Below, one piece after another: positions 22,498 through 34,000 of a stretch of DNA of 64,000 nucleotides. A program made the position numbers and the translations under genes. The notes beneath the pieces were generated by a model, which saw only the letters and a program-made list of their open reading frames with translations, was not told where the DNA came from and did not search any database. The stretch comes from Owenia fusiformis. Taxonomy: Eukaryota; Annelida; Polychaeta; Sabellida; Oweniidae. The stretch spans positions 34,105,259 through 34,169,258 of the forward strand of contig CAIIXF020000009.1 in the NCBI GenBank assembly GCA_903813345.2, given 5' to 3'. Position 1 is the first letter of the stretch. Each line of letters opens with the position of its first letter.

Positions 22498-25400
22498 ATG
22501 ACAGACATACTAAATGCCTTGAAGACACAGGATTTTCCTAAGTGTACACAGATTGCTTTGTGCCACATAGAAACCCTACTGGCCTCATGTAGAAGTATAC
22601 CAGGTCTGGGAGACCCACAGAATGAACTCGCACATAGAATCACGCAGGAATATGTGTTTTGTCAGCATGTGTCAAGGAAAGGTGGACTTTTCAAGGTAAG
22701 GCAGTCTTGATTAAATATTTTCAATTTAAGTACCAACTATTAATGTTTTATTCATACACCTAATGTTTTTGCTGCAAGTACTTTAAATACATGTATATTG
22801 TCCTTGAAGGAGGGTCCATTTCTGGACACTACTTTTGGTGGAAATACACCAATTATATTTAAAACAAATAATAAATGAGATACATGTACCTCTTCATGAA
22901 TTTATGAGTCCAAAGAGGAATTGTTCTTTTCCAACTGTTCTTATCTTTTATGCAACCCCTGTGAAAGATCTTACAAAATACACGTACATGTACCAAATTA
23001 TAATACAATGTTGAAATTCAAATTATTTTATAGAAACTCACTGCAATCCAAGAAATTCAACTTTGCGAATTGCTCCTCCAACATTTTGGGAAGCAGCAAG
23101 ACCCGAGTAAATTGCAAGCTTTATTTAACCAGCTATTTGACATGAAACAGGAGCCATATCGACTGGATATTCTGTGTAAGATGGTATCTATGGCGATTGG
23201 TTTGAAATCTGCCCCTGTGTTGAATGCAACAGGTGCTTGGCTACAGGTGAGGGATTCAACTATTTTTAAATACAATTAGTGAATTTGTTGATATAATTAG
23301 GTCAGTAATAGGGGTGAAACAAATACAGAGGAGCAAATATATTTGAAGGTCCAATGGCAAAAAATGATATCTGTGGTATGTGATGAATATATTGACCATT
23401 GACTACATGCATGTGGGCTTGTTTAAATTATTTTGTTTTCTGCTTCAAAATCAAGCATTTTTGCTTCTATTTCATGCAATGTACATAAAACATATCACAA
23501 AGGACAAACAGTCTCCAAATACATATATATATATATATATATACACAGGGTGTCTCAAAAATGTACCCAAAAGTATATCAACAGCACAAATAAACCAATC
23601 AATATTTTCAGACATTTTTTGCATAGTCATGTAGCCAAAACATGAAAGTTTTCTCCCCAATACACCGTTTTTATTTCAGTCTTCTTTTTGATCATTTAAC
23701 TCTTTATCTCTTACACCACATAATCAAATAATCAATGTAACCTCATATTTCGATGACAGCCTGTATCCTTACTGCTACATTGTTCACCACATTTGATAAT
23801 AATTCCAGGAGAATGTTTTGGATTTCTCATTGGGTTCTGCCCTTAGGTCGTTCTTGGTCTTTTTGCTTTGAATCAGCATTAAAACAATCCTTCAAATAGT
23901 CACAGAGAAAGATGTTTGAGGATGACGATTGCAGAACAAACACAAAGAACCAGGTCAATTATTGGCAAATGATTTAGGAGTTTCCTTCCAGAGTTATGCA
24001 GACTAGCCTGGAGACCAAATGGTATCCAAATGAAAACACAGTGGTCTCAAATTGATTGAGCCCCTCTACACACAACAAAGGCTACACTAGAATCCCAACC
24101 AATGCAGTTTCTTGAACATCTGACCTCTCTGTATAAGGGGGCTATGAGACATTGTGAGGGCCCCCCTATTCACCAGATTTGAGGGTCCATACTATTTCTC
24201 TGGGGCCATTTGAAGGATCATTTAAAATGCTTAACCCAACCTCAGAGACCTAGAATAACTTAAGACCAGCATCCAAACAGAAATCAAAACATTCCACAAG
24301 AAAAATATCAAATTTGATGAACAATGTAGGAGTGAGGATGCAGACTGTCATCAAAATATGAGGTTACATTGATTATGTGGTGCAAGAGGTAAAGGGTTAA
24401 AGTATCAAAAGGGCAAATCTGAATTAAGGTACAGCTGGAAAATAACATTTTGGTAAAAAGTTGCTTTACCTGCACATGTTATTTTCTGGTACACTATAAA
24501 GTATGAAGGCATGTGTTAGTTTCCTTGCTTTTTTCAGGAAAGTATCATTACATTGTCCTCTTTTAGTATATCTGGTAAGAGGTCAATGGGAACTCCATTA
24601 AATTCTGATATTTTACACTTTCTATTTTTCCTTTCAAAGTTTCCAGACAACACAGGAGCTACCATTGACCTGTTTCCAGGTTACTAAAAGTAGACAATGT
24701 AATGATACTTTCCTGAAAAAAGCAAGGAAATATACACATGCCTTCATACTTTATTTTGTACCGGAAAATAACATGTGCAGGTGTAGCATTTTTTTTACCA
24801 AAATGTTTCTTTCCAGCTGAACCTTAAAACTGTACATAGGGGAAAAAACATGTTTTGACTACAAGACCATGCAAAAAATGTCTGAAAATATTAATTGGTT
24901 TGTCTATGCTGTTGATATACTTTTGGGTACATTTTTTGAGACACCCTATATGTACAAGGGGCGATCCATATATTCTGATAAAAATGCTCTCATTTTGCTA
25001 TTTTTTCACATATCCATCTCATATTTTCAGAAAATGTAGATTATGAAATTACACCTACAATGCTGAAATATTATAGCTACATCTTAAATTAATTAAGAGA
25101 TAGGGTTACCATGGTAACCTGTATTAAGGGTATCAAAGTTAGACAGGTCAATTAAATTATAACTTATAAAATATCATAATAACTTGTTATTTTAATTATA
25201 TTAAAGCATGCGGAAATCATACATTTTTTCTAAAAAAAAGTTTGGTATTGTTTCTCGTTGTTTGTTGCTAAACAAATGTTTATTTGTGATCACTATAACA
25301 TCACAACAACTCACAATAGCAATGTATGACAGGATGGGCAAATTGGAATTACATGTCATGAGACACACCAAATATCAAAATGACAGATCAGATGAGGTTA

Positions 25401-27445
25401 GTGCAGCTGTTGCAGAGTGTGACATTAACAGATACATTAGGAGTACCATTAGATTTTATGTACTACCAAGAATAAGTAAGAGGACACTACCAGAGACATA
25501 CATGGACTCGTATAGTGGATGGACAAGGTGTTATATCTGCTCTAAGGATCTCTAGGTAGTATTGTAAATTTTAGGAAGGCTAGTCACTGTTGAATATCAT
25601 TTCCAATCTGGTTGCAAGAAGAGCTTGCGGACAGAGAATAACACTACGATAATTTGAGATGCAATTTTTGAAGAAAGAACTATTCCAATGTGGAAATAGC
25701 AAACAAGGGCAACAGGGGTATGGAGCAGTTCAACGAATAGTTGGCAATGACCTGGGTATGCGTTTGATCTGCTTGAAATAGGCACCGAGGAATGATAAAA
25801 TTAACAAATTTATCTATTGTATATGTTACAATTTAACTGACCTGCCTACCCTAAATACAGGTTACCATGGCAACCTTATCTCAAAAATAATTTAAGATAT
25901 AGCTATAATAATTTAGCATTGTATGTATAATTACATAATCTTCAAGTTCTGAAAAAATGAGAGGGATATGTGAAAAATCACAAAATGAGAGCATTTTTAT
26001 CAGAATATATGGATCGCCCCTTGTATATATACAGTGTAATGTACATATTGTGTAATTCATGGTCCTCATTTGTTTTAATCTTAAATATACTCACATATAG
26101 GCTCCCCTATAATTAGAAACTTAAAATATGTTGAAACATTTTCCATGTTTCTACCCCAATCAATATTATTAATTCATTTCAGATCCAAGGCCCCAGTAAA
26201 CCAACATCTGCAGTCCTTGTTGGAGCGCTCGTCTTAGATTACTGTCAACTGATACCTGATGTTGTCGCATCTCTTCACGCCATTATCCAAATTTCTCCTC
26301 GTTTCACACACAGCTTCCTAATGGCAGCCTCTATGCTGTATGATCTGAAAGGTACACAGCCAATCTCTATAAGTAATGTTACGTATTATAAAATATGGTA
26401 CTGTACGGTATCATTGACTAATTTGTCTCAAAAAGTATGGCACTGTACAATGAACACTGTACGGCACCATACTCGATTGGTACCATACTCGTAATTTACC
26501 ATGATTTCAGAGTATGAATATACAGGCCGGTAACATCATAATGACCCCAAATGCATCCATCATGGACTTTCATTGGAGTTTGAATGTAAAATAAATTTAT
26601 CTGAAAGGTATTATATGTTCATTGATAATTAAGCTTATTCAGCAAAATTAAAGATGAAAAGTGATATGAGCAAGGAATAAAATAATCACACAGTTGAAAT
26701 CAAAATCAACATACAAAACATTTATTATGGTCACCCCAATTTTACATTTTACCTGTTCACATATTGTATCTGATGCTGGGTAAGTAAGAAGATAATTAGA
26801 GCTCAAGTTTTTAAATTTATTTATTTCTTTTCAGATAATAAAGAAAATAATAGGATACCCCCCGATAGTCTTGTTGAAGTGATAACTGATTGGTTGGCTT
26901 CAGAGCCATCTATCTGCTACCCAGGGAAACACAGTACACCACGACAAGCCCCAAGCCGTCCATCAGGACTATGGAATCCTGGGATTGATGTAGAACCTGA
27001 TTTGGGGCCAGAATCTCCAATACCTGGATTTGTGAATTGGTGTGTCAGAGCACCTCTTATATACAACCAAGATTATTTGAAGCTGCATCCTGGTTCATCT
27101 ATAGAGACATTAAAGAAAACAACCATACTTTACTCGAAGTTACATTTAGCTTTATTACACACGATTCATTTGTATGGCAAACAAAAAGCTCCTCCATCGG
27201 GGGAGTTACTAAGGAACACCCATATGCTGCAAATAGCCTCAAATCTTGGAGTGTTAATTGGAAAGAATAAAGACATGGAAGTAGATCTTGTAGATGTCAC
27301 TTTAGACAGACTTGCTCAAATATATCAAGTTGCCATGGCAACTGGTGCGATGAAATATTCAAAGGATGATATCACTAAGATTGTACATATGTTACCTAGC
27401 AATAAGTTGTTTGAGGCAATGGCTGAGTTCACAGTTGGTCACTAA
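22498..27445 (+). CDS. INTS15: Integrator complex subunit 15
   Basis: Four exons, all phase-consistent: 22498-22695, 23034-23246, 26183-26351 and 26835-27445, giving 396 residues. The protein matches the C7orf26/INTS15 family from end to end by recollection of the human protein: IQEIQLCELLLQHF (exon 2), LVLDYCQLIPD and SPRFTHSFLMAASMLYDL (exon 3), IPPDSLVEVITDWL, GFVNWCVRAPLIY, LLYSKLHL-like ILYSKLHLALL and TLDRLAQIYQVAMATGAM (exon 4). INTS15 is a nuclear Integrator component tied to snRNA 3'-end formation and pausing control. It lacks the Pro/His-rich C-terminal tail of the human protein (about 449 residues). An acceptor-like gtttcag lies at 22481-22487, so the 5' UTR is probably spliced. 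AATAAA follows at 27596-27601. An alternative assignment is very unlikely. Confidence 0.92.
23521..23545. repeat. AT microsatellite
   Basis: A run of about eleven TA units directly at the left border of the mariner-like element in INTS15 intron 2; it fits insertion of that element into a TA target. Confidence 0.8.
23546..24947 (+). mobile_element. Tc1/mariner-like element, dead, in INTS15 intron 2
   Basis: Inverted arms beginning cagggtgtctcaaaaa are flanked by TA. The outer 115 bp match closely; a further inner part (23690-23790 against 24310-24410) shows that the original arms were about 245 bp. Between them a broken plus-strand frame around 24150-24210 reads like PPYSPDL...LGPF, the Asp-rich end of a mariner-type transposase. 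Multiple stops and frame changes show decay. The right arm is split by the foldback element at about 24427-24826. Confidence 0.75.
24427..24826. mobile_element. foldback element nested in the mariner-like right arm
   Basis: 24427-24560 (aaggtacagctggaaaataa ... ttacattgtcctctttta) is inverted at about 24685-24826 (taaaagtagacaatgtaatg ... agctgaacctt). Removing it restores continuity of the surrounding mariner arm with its left partner, which dates it as the younger insertion. Confidence 0.75.
24955..26023. mobile_element. TIR transposon with arms of about 215 bp (CAAGGGGCGATCC ends)
   Basis: Both ends start caaggggcgatccatata with TA on each side, and the arms stay alignable for about 215 bp, up to ggttaccatggtaacctgta. 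The core (25208-25800) holds a 115-codon plus-strand ORF (25208-25555) whose product (DEVSAAVAECDINRYIRSTI...) I do not recognise; it is followed by stops. This fits a Tc1/mariner-superfamily element by target site, but the coding remnant is not diagnostic. Confidence 0.7.
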
Positions 27446-27595
27446 GACAAGTAGCGTAATCTCAGACTCATCAACCACCAACCCAATGTCTGGGAACAAG
27501 CTATGGATAGTCTCTTATTATGAGCCATAAGCATGGAATCTTTTTGACAACTTGTATATTCAATTTGACAAGAAAGACAGAAAAGAAGCCAGGGA

Positions 27596-27601
27596 AATAA
27601 A
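27596..27601 (+). terminator. INTS15: polyadenylation signal of INTS15
   Basis: AATAAA about 150 bp after the stop codon. It is the nearest canonical signal to the INTS15 stop. Confidence 0.55.
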
Positions 27602-27830
27602 TCTTGAACATACATGTACTGATGTAGTTATTTTTTCATGTATAACATTATCTTAGAAAATCAAATTTTCTATGCACAGGAATTCAGATAACTCTGTGTA
27701 TGAGTAAGATATATGTGGGATTATTTTGTGGAAAATTCATTTCTCTGAGATAAGTTTTTTCCAGCTAACTTTGGGACATAAAAATCTCATACCTTAGTAA
27801 AACCCTGGGAGTAAAAGGCTTGTTTAAGAG

Positions 27831-28032
27831 CAGGCCTGTAGCCATGGAGGGTTCGATGGGTTCGAGCGAACCCCCCTGGCCAAAAATTCTTTCAAAATCA
27901 TGCAGTTTTTCACCATTCTGAGCACTTTTTAAGTGATTTGGGCCATTTTTGGACCAAAATTGTCAAAAGTGAACCCCCCTGGAATTTTCCAAAAAGTGAA
28001 CACCTCATTGGCAAATCCTGGCTACGGGCCTG
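27831..28032. mobile_element. hAT-like MITE (CAGGCCTGTAGCCA ends)
   Basis: Terminal inverted repeats caggcctgtagcca and tggctacgggcctg, flanked by AAGAG on both sides (27826-27830, 28033-28037). The interior holds gcgaacccccctgg and gtgaacccccctgg repeats. Non-coding. Confidence 0.75.
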
Positions 28033-28777
28033 AAGAGTGTTGAATTTGAAACCCTGATTCTAAAGATATTCTACAAAATGCAAGTATTTGAATCTTACAC
28101 AACGTTACAATTTATGCATATTATTTCAAACCCTTCGATTCCACTATTCACCTGGAAGTTGAGCAAATGTTAGAGTTCTTAGTGGGAATCCCTTAGAAAT
28201 ACAACTGCCCTGTATAAATTGAAATAAGCTTTTTAATGCATCCCTTAAAATCATATGGAGAAGAAATGATTTGCTGAAAGGTAAAAACTCCACCACCAGA
28301 ACTAAGAATTAGATGTCGACAATAGTTTATGGTGAATTTCTACTTTTTCACCCAACCCTACTGAAACTTCATTTGTATCAAAAAACGGTAAAAAGTAGTT
28401 CTATGTAAGTTCATCTCTCTGGTTTATATAAAAAAAATTGAACACTTTATTTCTACAGATATCAATTTATTTTATCAGGTAAATACAGATCCAAAGTCTC
28501 GATAAAATAAATTGCTATCTCTCAAGAAATTAAAGTGTTTAAAAAGTTGCATTAAAAGTAGTTTGAATCAGGCAGCTCGATATATTATATTAAGTATTTT
28601 GTAATATTAATTTTATTGATGATGATCTGAAGTAACTAGATACTCCATCAACAGGAATGGTGAATAAAGATATGGAAGACTTACCTTTATTGTCTGAAAT
28701 AATTTTTAATGGTATTACCATGAATAAATATCAGCAGTATAGGGGGTGTTACATAGCCTACAAAGTTACAACATGTA

Positions 28778-29367
28778 CAGGGTGTTTCATAATGATCGTA
28801 AAACGTGTACCTCTTGTTGAGGTATATAGCAAGTTGTAAAAACTAAACCTGATGAGCTCATTTAAGTTGTTTCAATAAGTCCAAACTTGAACAAACTTTC
28901 ATATGATGTTATTATTATTATTTTATTCACCTTCATAATGGTGGCACACCTCAAGGGGTGCAATACAGATATAAAACATATTACAATCAATCTTTCAATT
29001 TAATATGTACTTTGATAATATTTTGATAAGAGAACGTTAAAACCAATATCTTGCCAATAATTCATCATTACCAAGCAGCCAATATAGTTTTGTGTCTTCT
29101 GGTAAGGTTAAAAAATTCATTCCATACAGGAGATGGAAGCGTTGATTTTAAATCATTGAATAGGGCATGGCATTCAGCCGTGAAAAAATGACATCTGAGT
29201 AATCCATGACATAGGTCATCCCTACATTCATCATTGCATAATGAACAAAGTCCAGTTACCTTTCCCCTCTCTCTAAATCAGTCTGTAACATGAAAGTATA
29301 TAACATAATGAGAGTATGCTATTTAGGATTGGTGATCAATTGGGGATGGTCATTATGAAACACCCTG
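28778..29367. mobile_element. TIR element carrying a LINE 3' fragment
   Basis: Ends cagggtgtttcataatga and its inverse are 18 bp long and adjoin TA. The core, read on the minus strand, translates as CSLCNDECRDDLCHGLLRC..., a Cys-x2-Cys...His...Cys knuckle of a CR1/Jockey-like LINE, followed by an AATAAAATAATAATAA-type tail at about 28910-28925. So a retroelement 3' end has been enclosed by DNA-transposon ends. Confidence 0.65.
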
Positions 29368-29559
29368 TACATAATATAGAAGATTATACAATCTGAGACT
29401 GACTGTCTCTTCACTTGTTCCTTGGCCTACCAGTGGTCTCTTGTCAGATAATGTAACTTTGATTATTTTGAGGCTGTTAAATAAATTAAATGTTTCGATA
29501 TTTGGTATTTTGCGGCTTTTTAATTTGGCAGATTTGGGCAAAGTTCAATTTCTTAGTTG

Positions 29560-29712
29560 TCATTGAAAAATTGGGCCCAAATTTTGAAAATTTAGGATCC
29601 ATTTTCTTGATAACATAGCCTACAAATAAGAAAAGGCAGTAATTGTCAATTTCTTTTGGGCCCAAATTTTTTCTGGGCCAATCCTAAGGGGGGGGGGGGG
29701 GGTAATCCACCA
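29560..29712. mobile_element. partial GGCGGATCCAGG-type MITE
   Basis: Contains gggcccaaattttgaaaat, a G run of about 14 and the end taatccaccagtg, matching the right end of the MITE at 14644-14971. The left end is missing. Confidence 0.55.
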
Positions 29713-31082
29713 GTGGGTTGCAGGTATGCATTTTCTATGCAAGGAGTTGTACAATTTATCAAGTCCATGATGTTATGACACTTAAAATGAAATAAATCAG
29801 TGTCTACTCTATATATTCATGTGTTTGTTATATGTTAGTGATTTAGTTCTTTGTTCATTTGATCTTTAGTAATGGTTTATCAATTTCAGTCAATTTTTTA
29901 GCATTATTATGTCATCACCAGGAAGTTTGTCACCACTGATGACAATAAAGTCTGAGACCAACACTTAGATGGGTTTTTACTTTTTGATACTGTTTGCAAC
30001 AAGGAGGTGGTGATATTTTGTCACATAGCTGTACATGTACAGGCCCCTTATAGAATTGTTCAGTTTTCCAATCAAATCCTTGTCATCCTTAATTCCCTCA
30101 AATGATCAATAACCTAACAGCACTTGTATGTATACCTTTGGTACCTCTCAGTCTCTAGTGTTCCATTATTTGTATTCCGCAAGTGCTGATGGCATTATGG
30201 AAAAGAACTAAAAAAAACTTTACAGAACAAAGCAAAAGAACACATTTAAGAGTACACTACTAATCATAAGTGAAAGCAAACCCCAACATCCCAGATCACA
30301 ATTCAATATGAAAAGAAATAGTGTATACCCCCACTGTTCAAGTTCCAATATCACAATCTGATGCCATACTCGCGTTACTGGAGTCTTGGTCATTACAATG
30401 CATGTTGAAGGATAAATTTAAAACTGATAGTCAAACATCAAAAATAGGTGATTATGTACATGTAATTTATCATAATGGTACTTTTTTAATTGACTTTAAA
30501 TGGTACTTTTTTATACTTGACCTTATATGCCCCCCTTATATGGTATTTGGTGTCAGTGTTTGTCTAATGTATTATTTTTGGTTACAATTTCTTCTAAATA
30601 ATAAATAGATTGAATTAACAAAGTTGTACTGAACCAGATCAAACCCCTCATTTTCTTCCACAGCATCAGTTCGTTTCATTTGATGTGGAGGAGATCCAGC
30701 ATTTAGATATAACTTAGAAGAGTTCATGTTTGAGGGGAAATATTTGTACAAGTGATTTAATAGTCATCGCACTATTAGAAATTAATTTGCAATTTTTAAT
30801 TGATTCAAAAATTATAAATGTATAATATGTCAGTTCATTATATTTTATTCTTATTTCATTTAGATTTCTCAAAATTATAGCAAACAAAGTATTCCACCAC
30901 CCCTATTGTTAGACTCGTCTTCTTCGGTAATCTTCGCCATTCTCCGGTTATCAACAATTGCGATTTTAGGAAAAAAAAGTCGTGTAAAAGGAGTCTCCAA
31001 TTTTTGACAAATTACACCCTTTACTTATAGTTTTCACTCATGAAATAATCGACATAACGATAATAAGACGACAAGAAACACA
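29713..31082. other. intergenic between INTS15 and HAPSTR1
   Basis: AT-rich, no exon supported. An ORF of 95 codons at 30321-30608 is not recognised and has no family-like features. The stretch around 30895-31080 is less AT-rich and probably contains the HAPSTR1 promoter and 5' UTR. Confidence 0.5.
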
Positions 31083-34000
31083 ATGGAGGATGATAGGGAG
31101 CGTGAAAATGACTTAAATCCTGGCAATTGGCTCACGAATTGGGAGGATAAATGTATCCAAGATTTTGAAGACGAACCCAATATGGACGATATTATACAAG
31201 CTGAACGAGAAAGGGCGGCCCAAAAACTGTGGTTTTCATTCCAAAATTCAGCTTCTGGTGTAGCTCAAATGTACAAAGGTAAAGTATATATTCATATTAA
31301 GCAGAGATATTATCAATTCAGATGTAAAATCTCGTGCCTGACCTTCATTTATATATGACCTTTTCCCATAAATTTTCTGGAAATCAGACAGTCTCAGTCT
31401 GAACCTGATAATTGTTTATTCTCATTTATAGGAAATAGGAAAATCTGGGACCCAGATGAGTTTATTTAGTTCTTGGGATATGACTTTGTTCATCATTAAA
31501 TCTACGTTTTGATCAATTGAAGATAATCTCTGGAGAGTTTCAATAAACTTCATTATGAATTCTGATGAACCTTGTCCATCTTTGCTTTGTTTGACATCTT
31601 TGTAGAAGATTGAAACTTGACACTGAACTTTATCAGTTTAACACAACAGTATTATCAGCTCTGATGAACCATATGAAAGTTTGCATATTTCTGTCAAATG
31701 TGCTTGTTTGAAACTGACCAACAAAAACCTAAGATTATCACGAAGATTGCGAAATTCCCATTTCCTCACTGAATCATACTGGCATGCAGGCTCATTTTTG
31801 CGAGGGGGGAGGTTCAGTTTTAAAAAATTCTAGGGGAGGGGGGTCAAATTCAGGCCAAAGATTTATTTACATAATGACTTATTGCACTGTTATTTGATTG
31901 CTTATTTTTGGTTTGATCAGGTTTTTGGTCTGGTTTGATAGACTTACAATTTTGCGCTGCCTCAGATTGTAGATTGGAAGCAAATGGCTTAGAAGTCTTG
32001 TCATCACACTATAACAATGTTCATCCATTTCATTTTCATGATTTCACGGATGGAAGATAGTACAGCAAGCTTTGAAATGATCTCTCCTTTGTCTTGAGGT
32101 GTCTTTATATTTCTACTGTTGCAATATACAATAGAAATATTATTTTACTTGGGAATTTTTTTAAATAGGACGACATGATCTGAATGGATGCAAGGATTCA
32201 ATAGGCTGAGACTGGAGAAATTGTAATTTGAACCTTGTCAATTAAACATGTAATCTATGGAGGAAAAGTAGGTTGTTTCCCCCTTAGCTTTCCAGGGGTT
32301 CACTATGTACAAAATTTCGGCAGGGGTCCTAGACTAAACCCTCAGATATCAATATGTTCCCATACCAATTTGTCAAATTTTGATGTGTTCCCATACCAAC
32401 CAATATAATGCCGAAAAGTCATACCAAATGTCAAAATATAAGACCAATGCCATACCAAATGTCTAAATATAGGACCAATGACTATCGATGTTATGATTGG
32501 TCCAAAGAAGAATATTTCCTGGGAAAAAAGCTAAAATTTTAACTGAAGGAGGACTGAAGAAGAAGGCGATCTTTGAGGAAAACGTTCCAAAACAGCCTCA
32601 AATTAAGGATATGTATAAATACTAGACCAATGCCATACCACAAGTGTGAGGTAACATATTTTCCTAGACCATTCTCATACCAGAAAGTGAAAGAATCCGA
32701 CCATTGCCATACCTGAAAAGTCCCAATGAGGAGGCATTCTCATACCAGATCCTAAAATTTAGGGCCATTGCCATACCAAATGTCAAAAAAGTTGCCCCAT
32801 GTACACTGAGGATCCCCGTCAAGGTTAATATACAAATGAACACCCGGGCTTAGGTTACTCTGGGGTTTGTTTGTGTTACAACTGCTTGTAACTTTTGCTG
32901 TAAACCATTATATAGCCTAAACAGTGATCTCCCAACCATTAAAGCAAGTGGGCGCAATAACCACCTGAGATTTCAAAAACAGGGTTGCATCCTCTTGAAA
33001 ATGAGAAAAATCATGAAATATTGATATATTTCGACCAATTTTGGTCTGAAATGTGAAAATAAGAATTTTGTACCCACCTGAGAAAATATCCTGGTGAGAT
33101 CTCTGTTTAGGTTACCTTTTCTTAAACAAATCAGAGTTAATGAGATTGTAGCACATTTTTATTTACATTTGCAAAGGAAAAGTCTGAGGAATGTGGAATC
33201 TAGAATTCTAAAACAAAGGCTAATTTACCAACCTCTTGTCAATGGCATGACCAATCTGTGCAGTGATCGGTTGTGAATAAAACTGAGGTATAACAATGGT
33301 GGATTCCGTCTTCGGTGCTAAGTCAATATCATGACTTAGGTCTATCCTTACAATCCACAACAAAACTGAAATTTGAATTAAAAATCCTGTTGAGAACACT
33401 GCTAAAGCATTAGGAAAGATCCTTGAACAGATCCCTGATACCTAGAGTATAAAATACAGCCAATAGTCTAGTCCTTGACCAGGGGTCTCGCTAGGCTTTT
33501 ATAAATACTGTCTATTTAGCTCCCACAACAATTAAATGGCGAATATTGATTGTTCCCACAGTTTAAACTTGACTGAATACATAATAATAGATGTAAAATG
33601 GATAAAATATAACATAAATATGATGTATCACGATTGAATAGTTATGCAGAAGATGTTTCCATCACACCCTAAATATTTCCTGGTTAGAGTCCTGCTTGAC
33701 CTCAACTCTACTGCGCTAATGTGTGTTTATGCTAATTTTGTGTTTTCAGACCACCAGGCAGGTAGATCTATGTGGATACCTTTCCAGAATTCTGCCAGTT
33801 CTGTCACCAGTCTTTATAAAGGTAAGTAGGCTAGTATATATTCGCTACTGCTAAATGTTGTATCAACCATCTACACATGCTACATGTAGTTTGGAAAGGA
33901 AACATTGTTGATGGGGATTAAAGACTTGAGACAAAACTCCATGTCTTTCTGAGATTCATATTTTTACATTAGTGTGGTGATAATAATAATCATAAACCTT

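Noticed and set aside
33094-33276. 60-codon plus-strand ORF in HAPSTR1 intron 1
   Set aside because: Part of a repeat found inverted at 58455-58925; not an exon.
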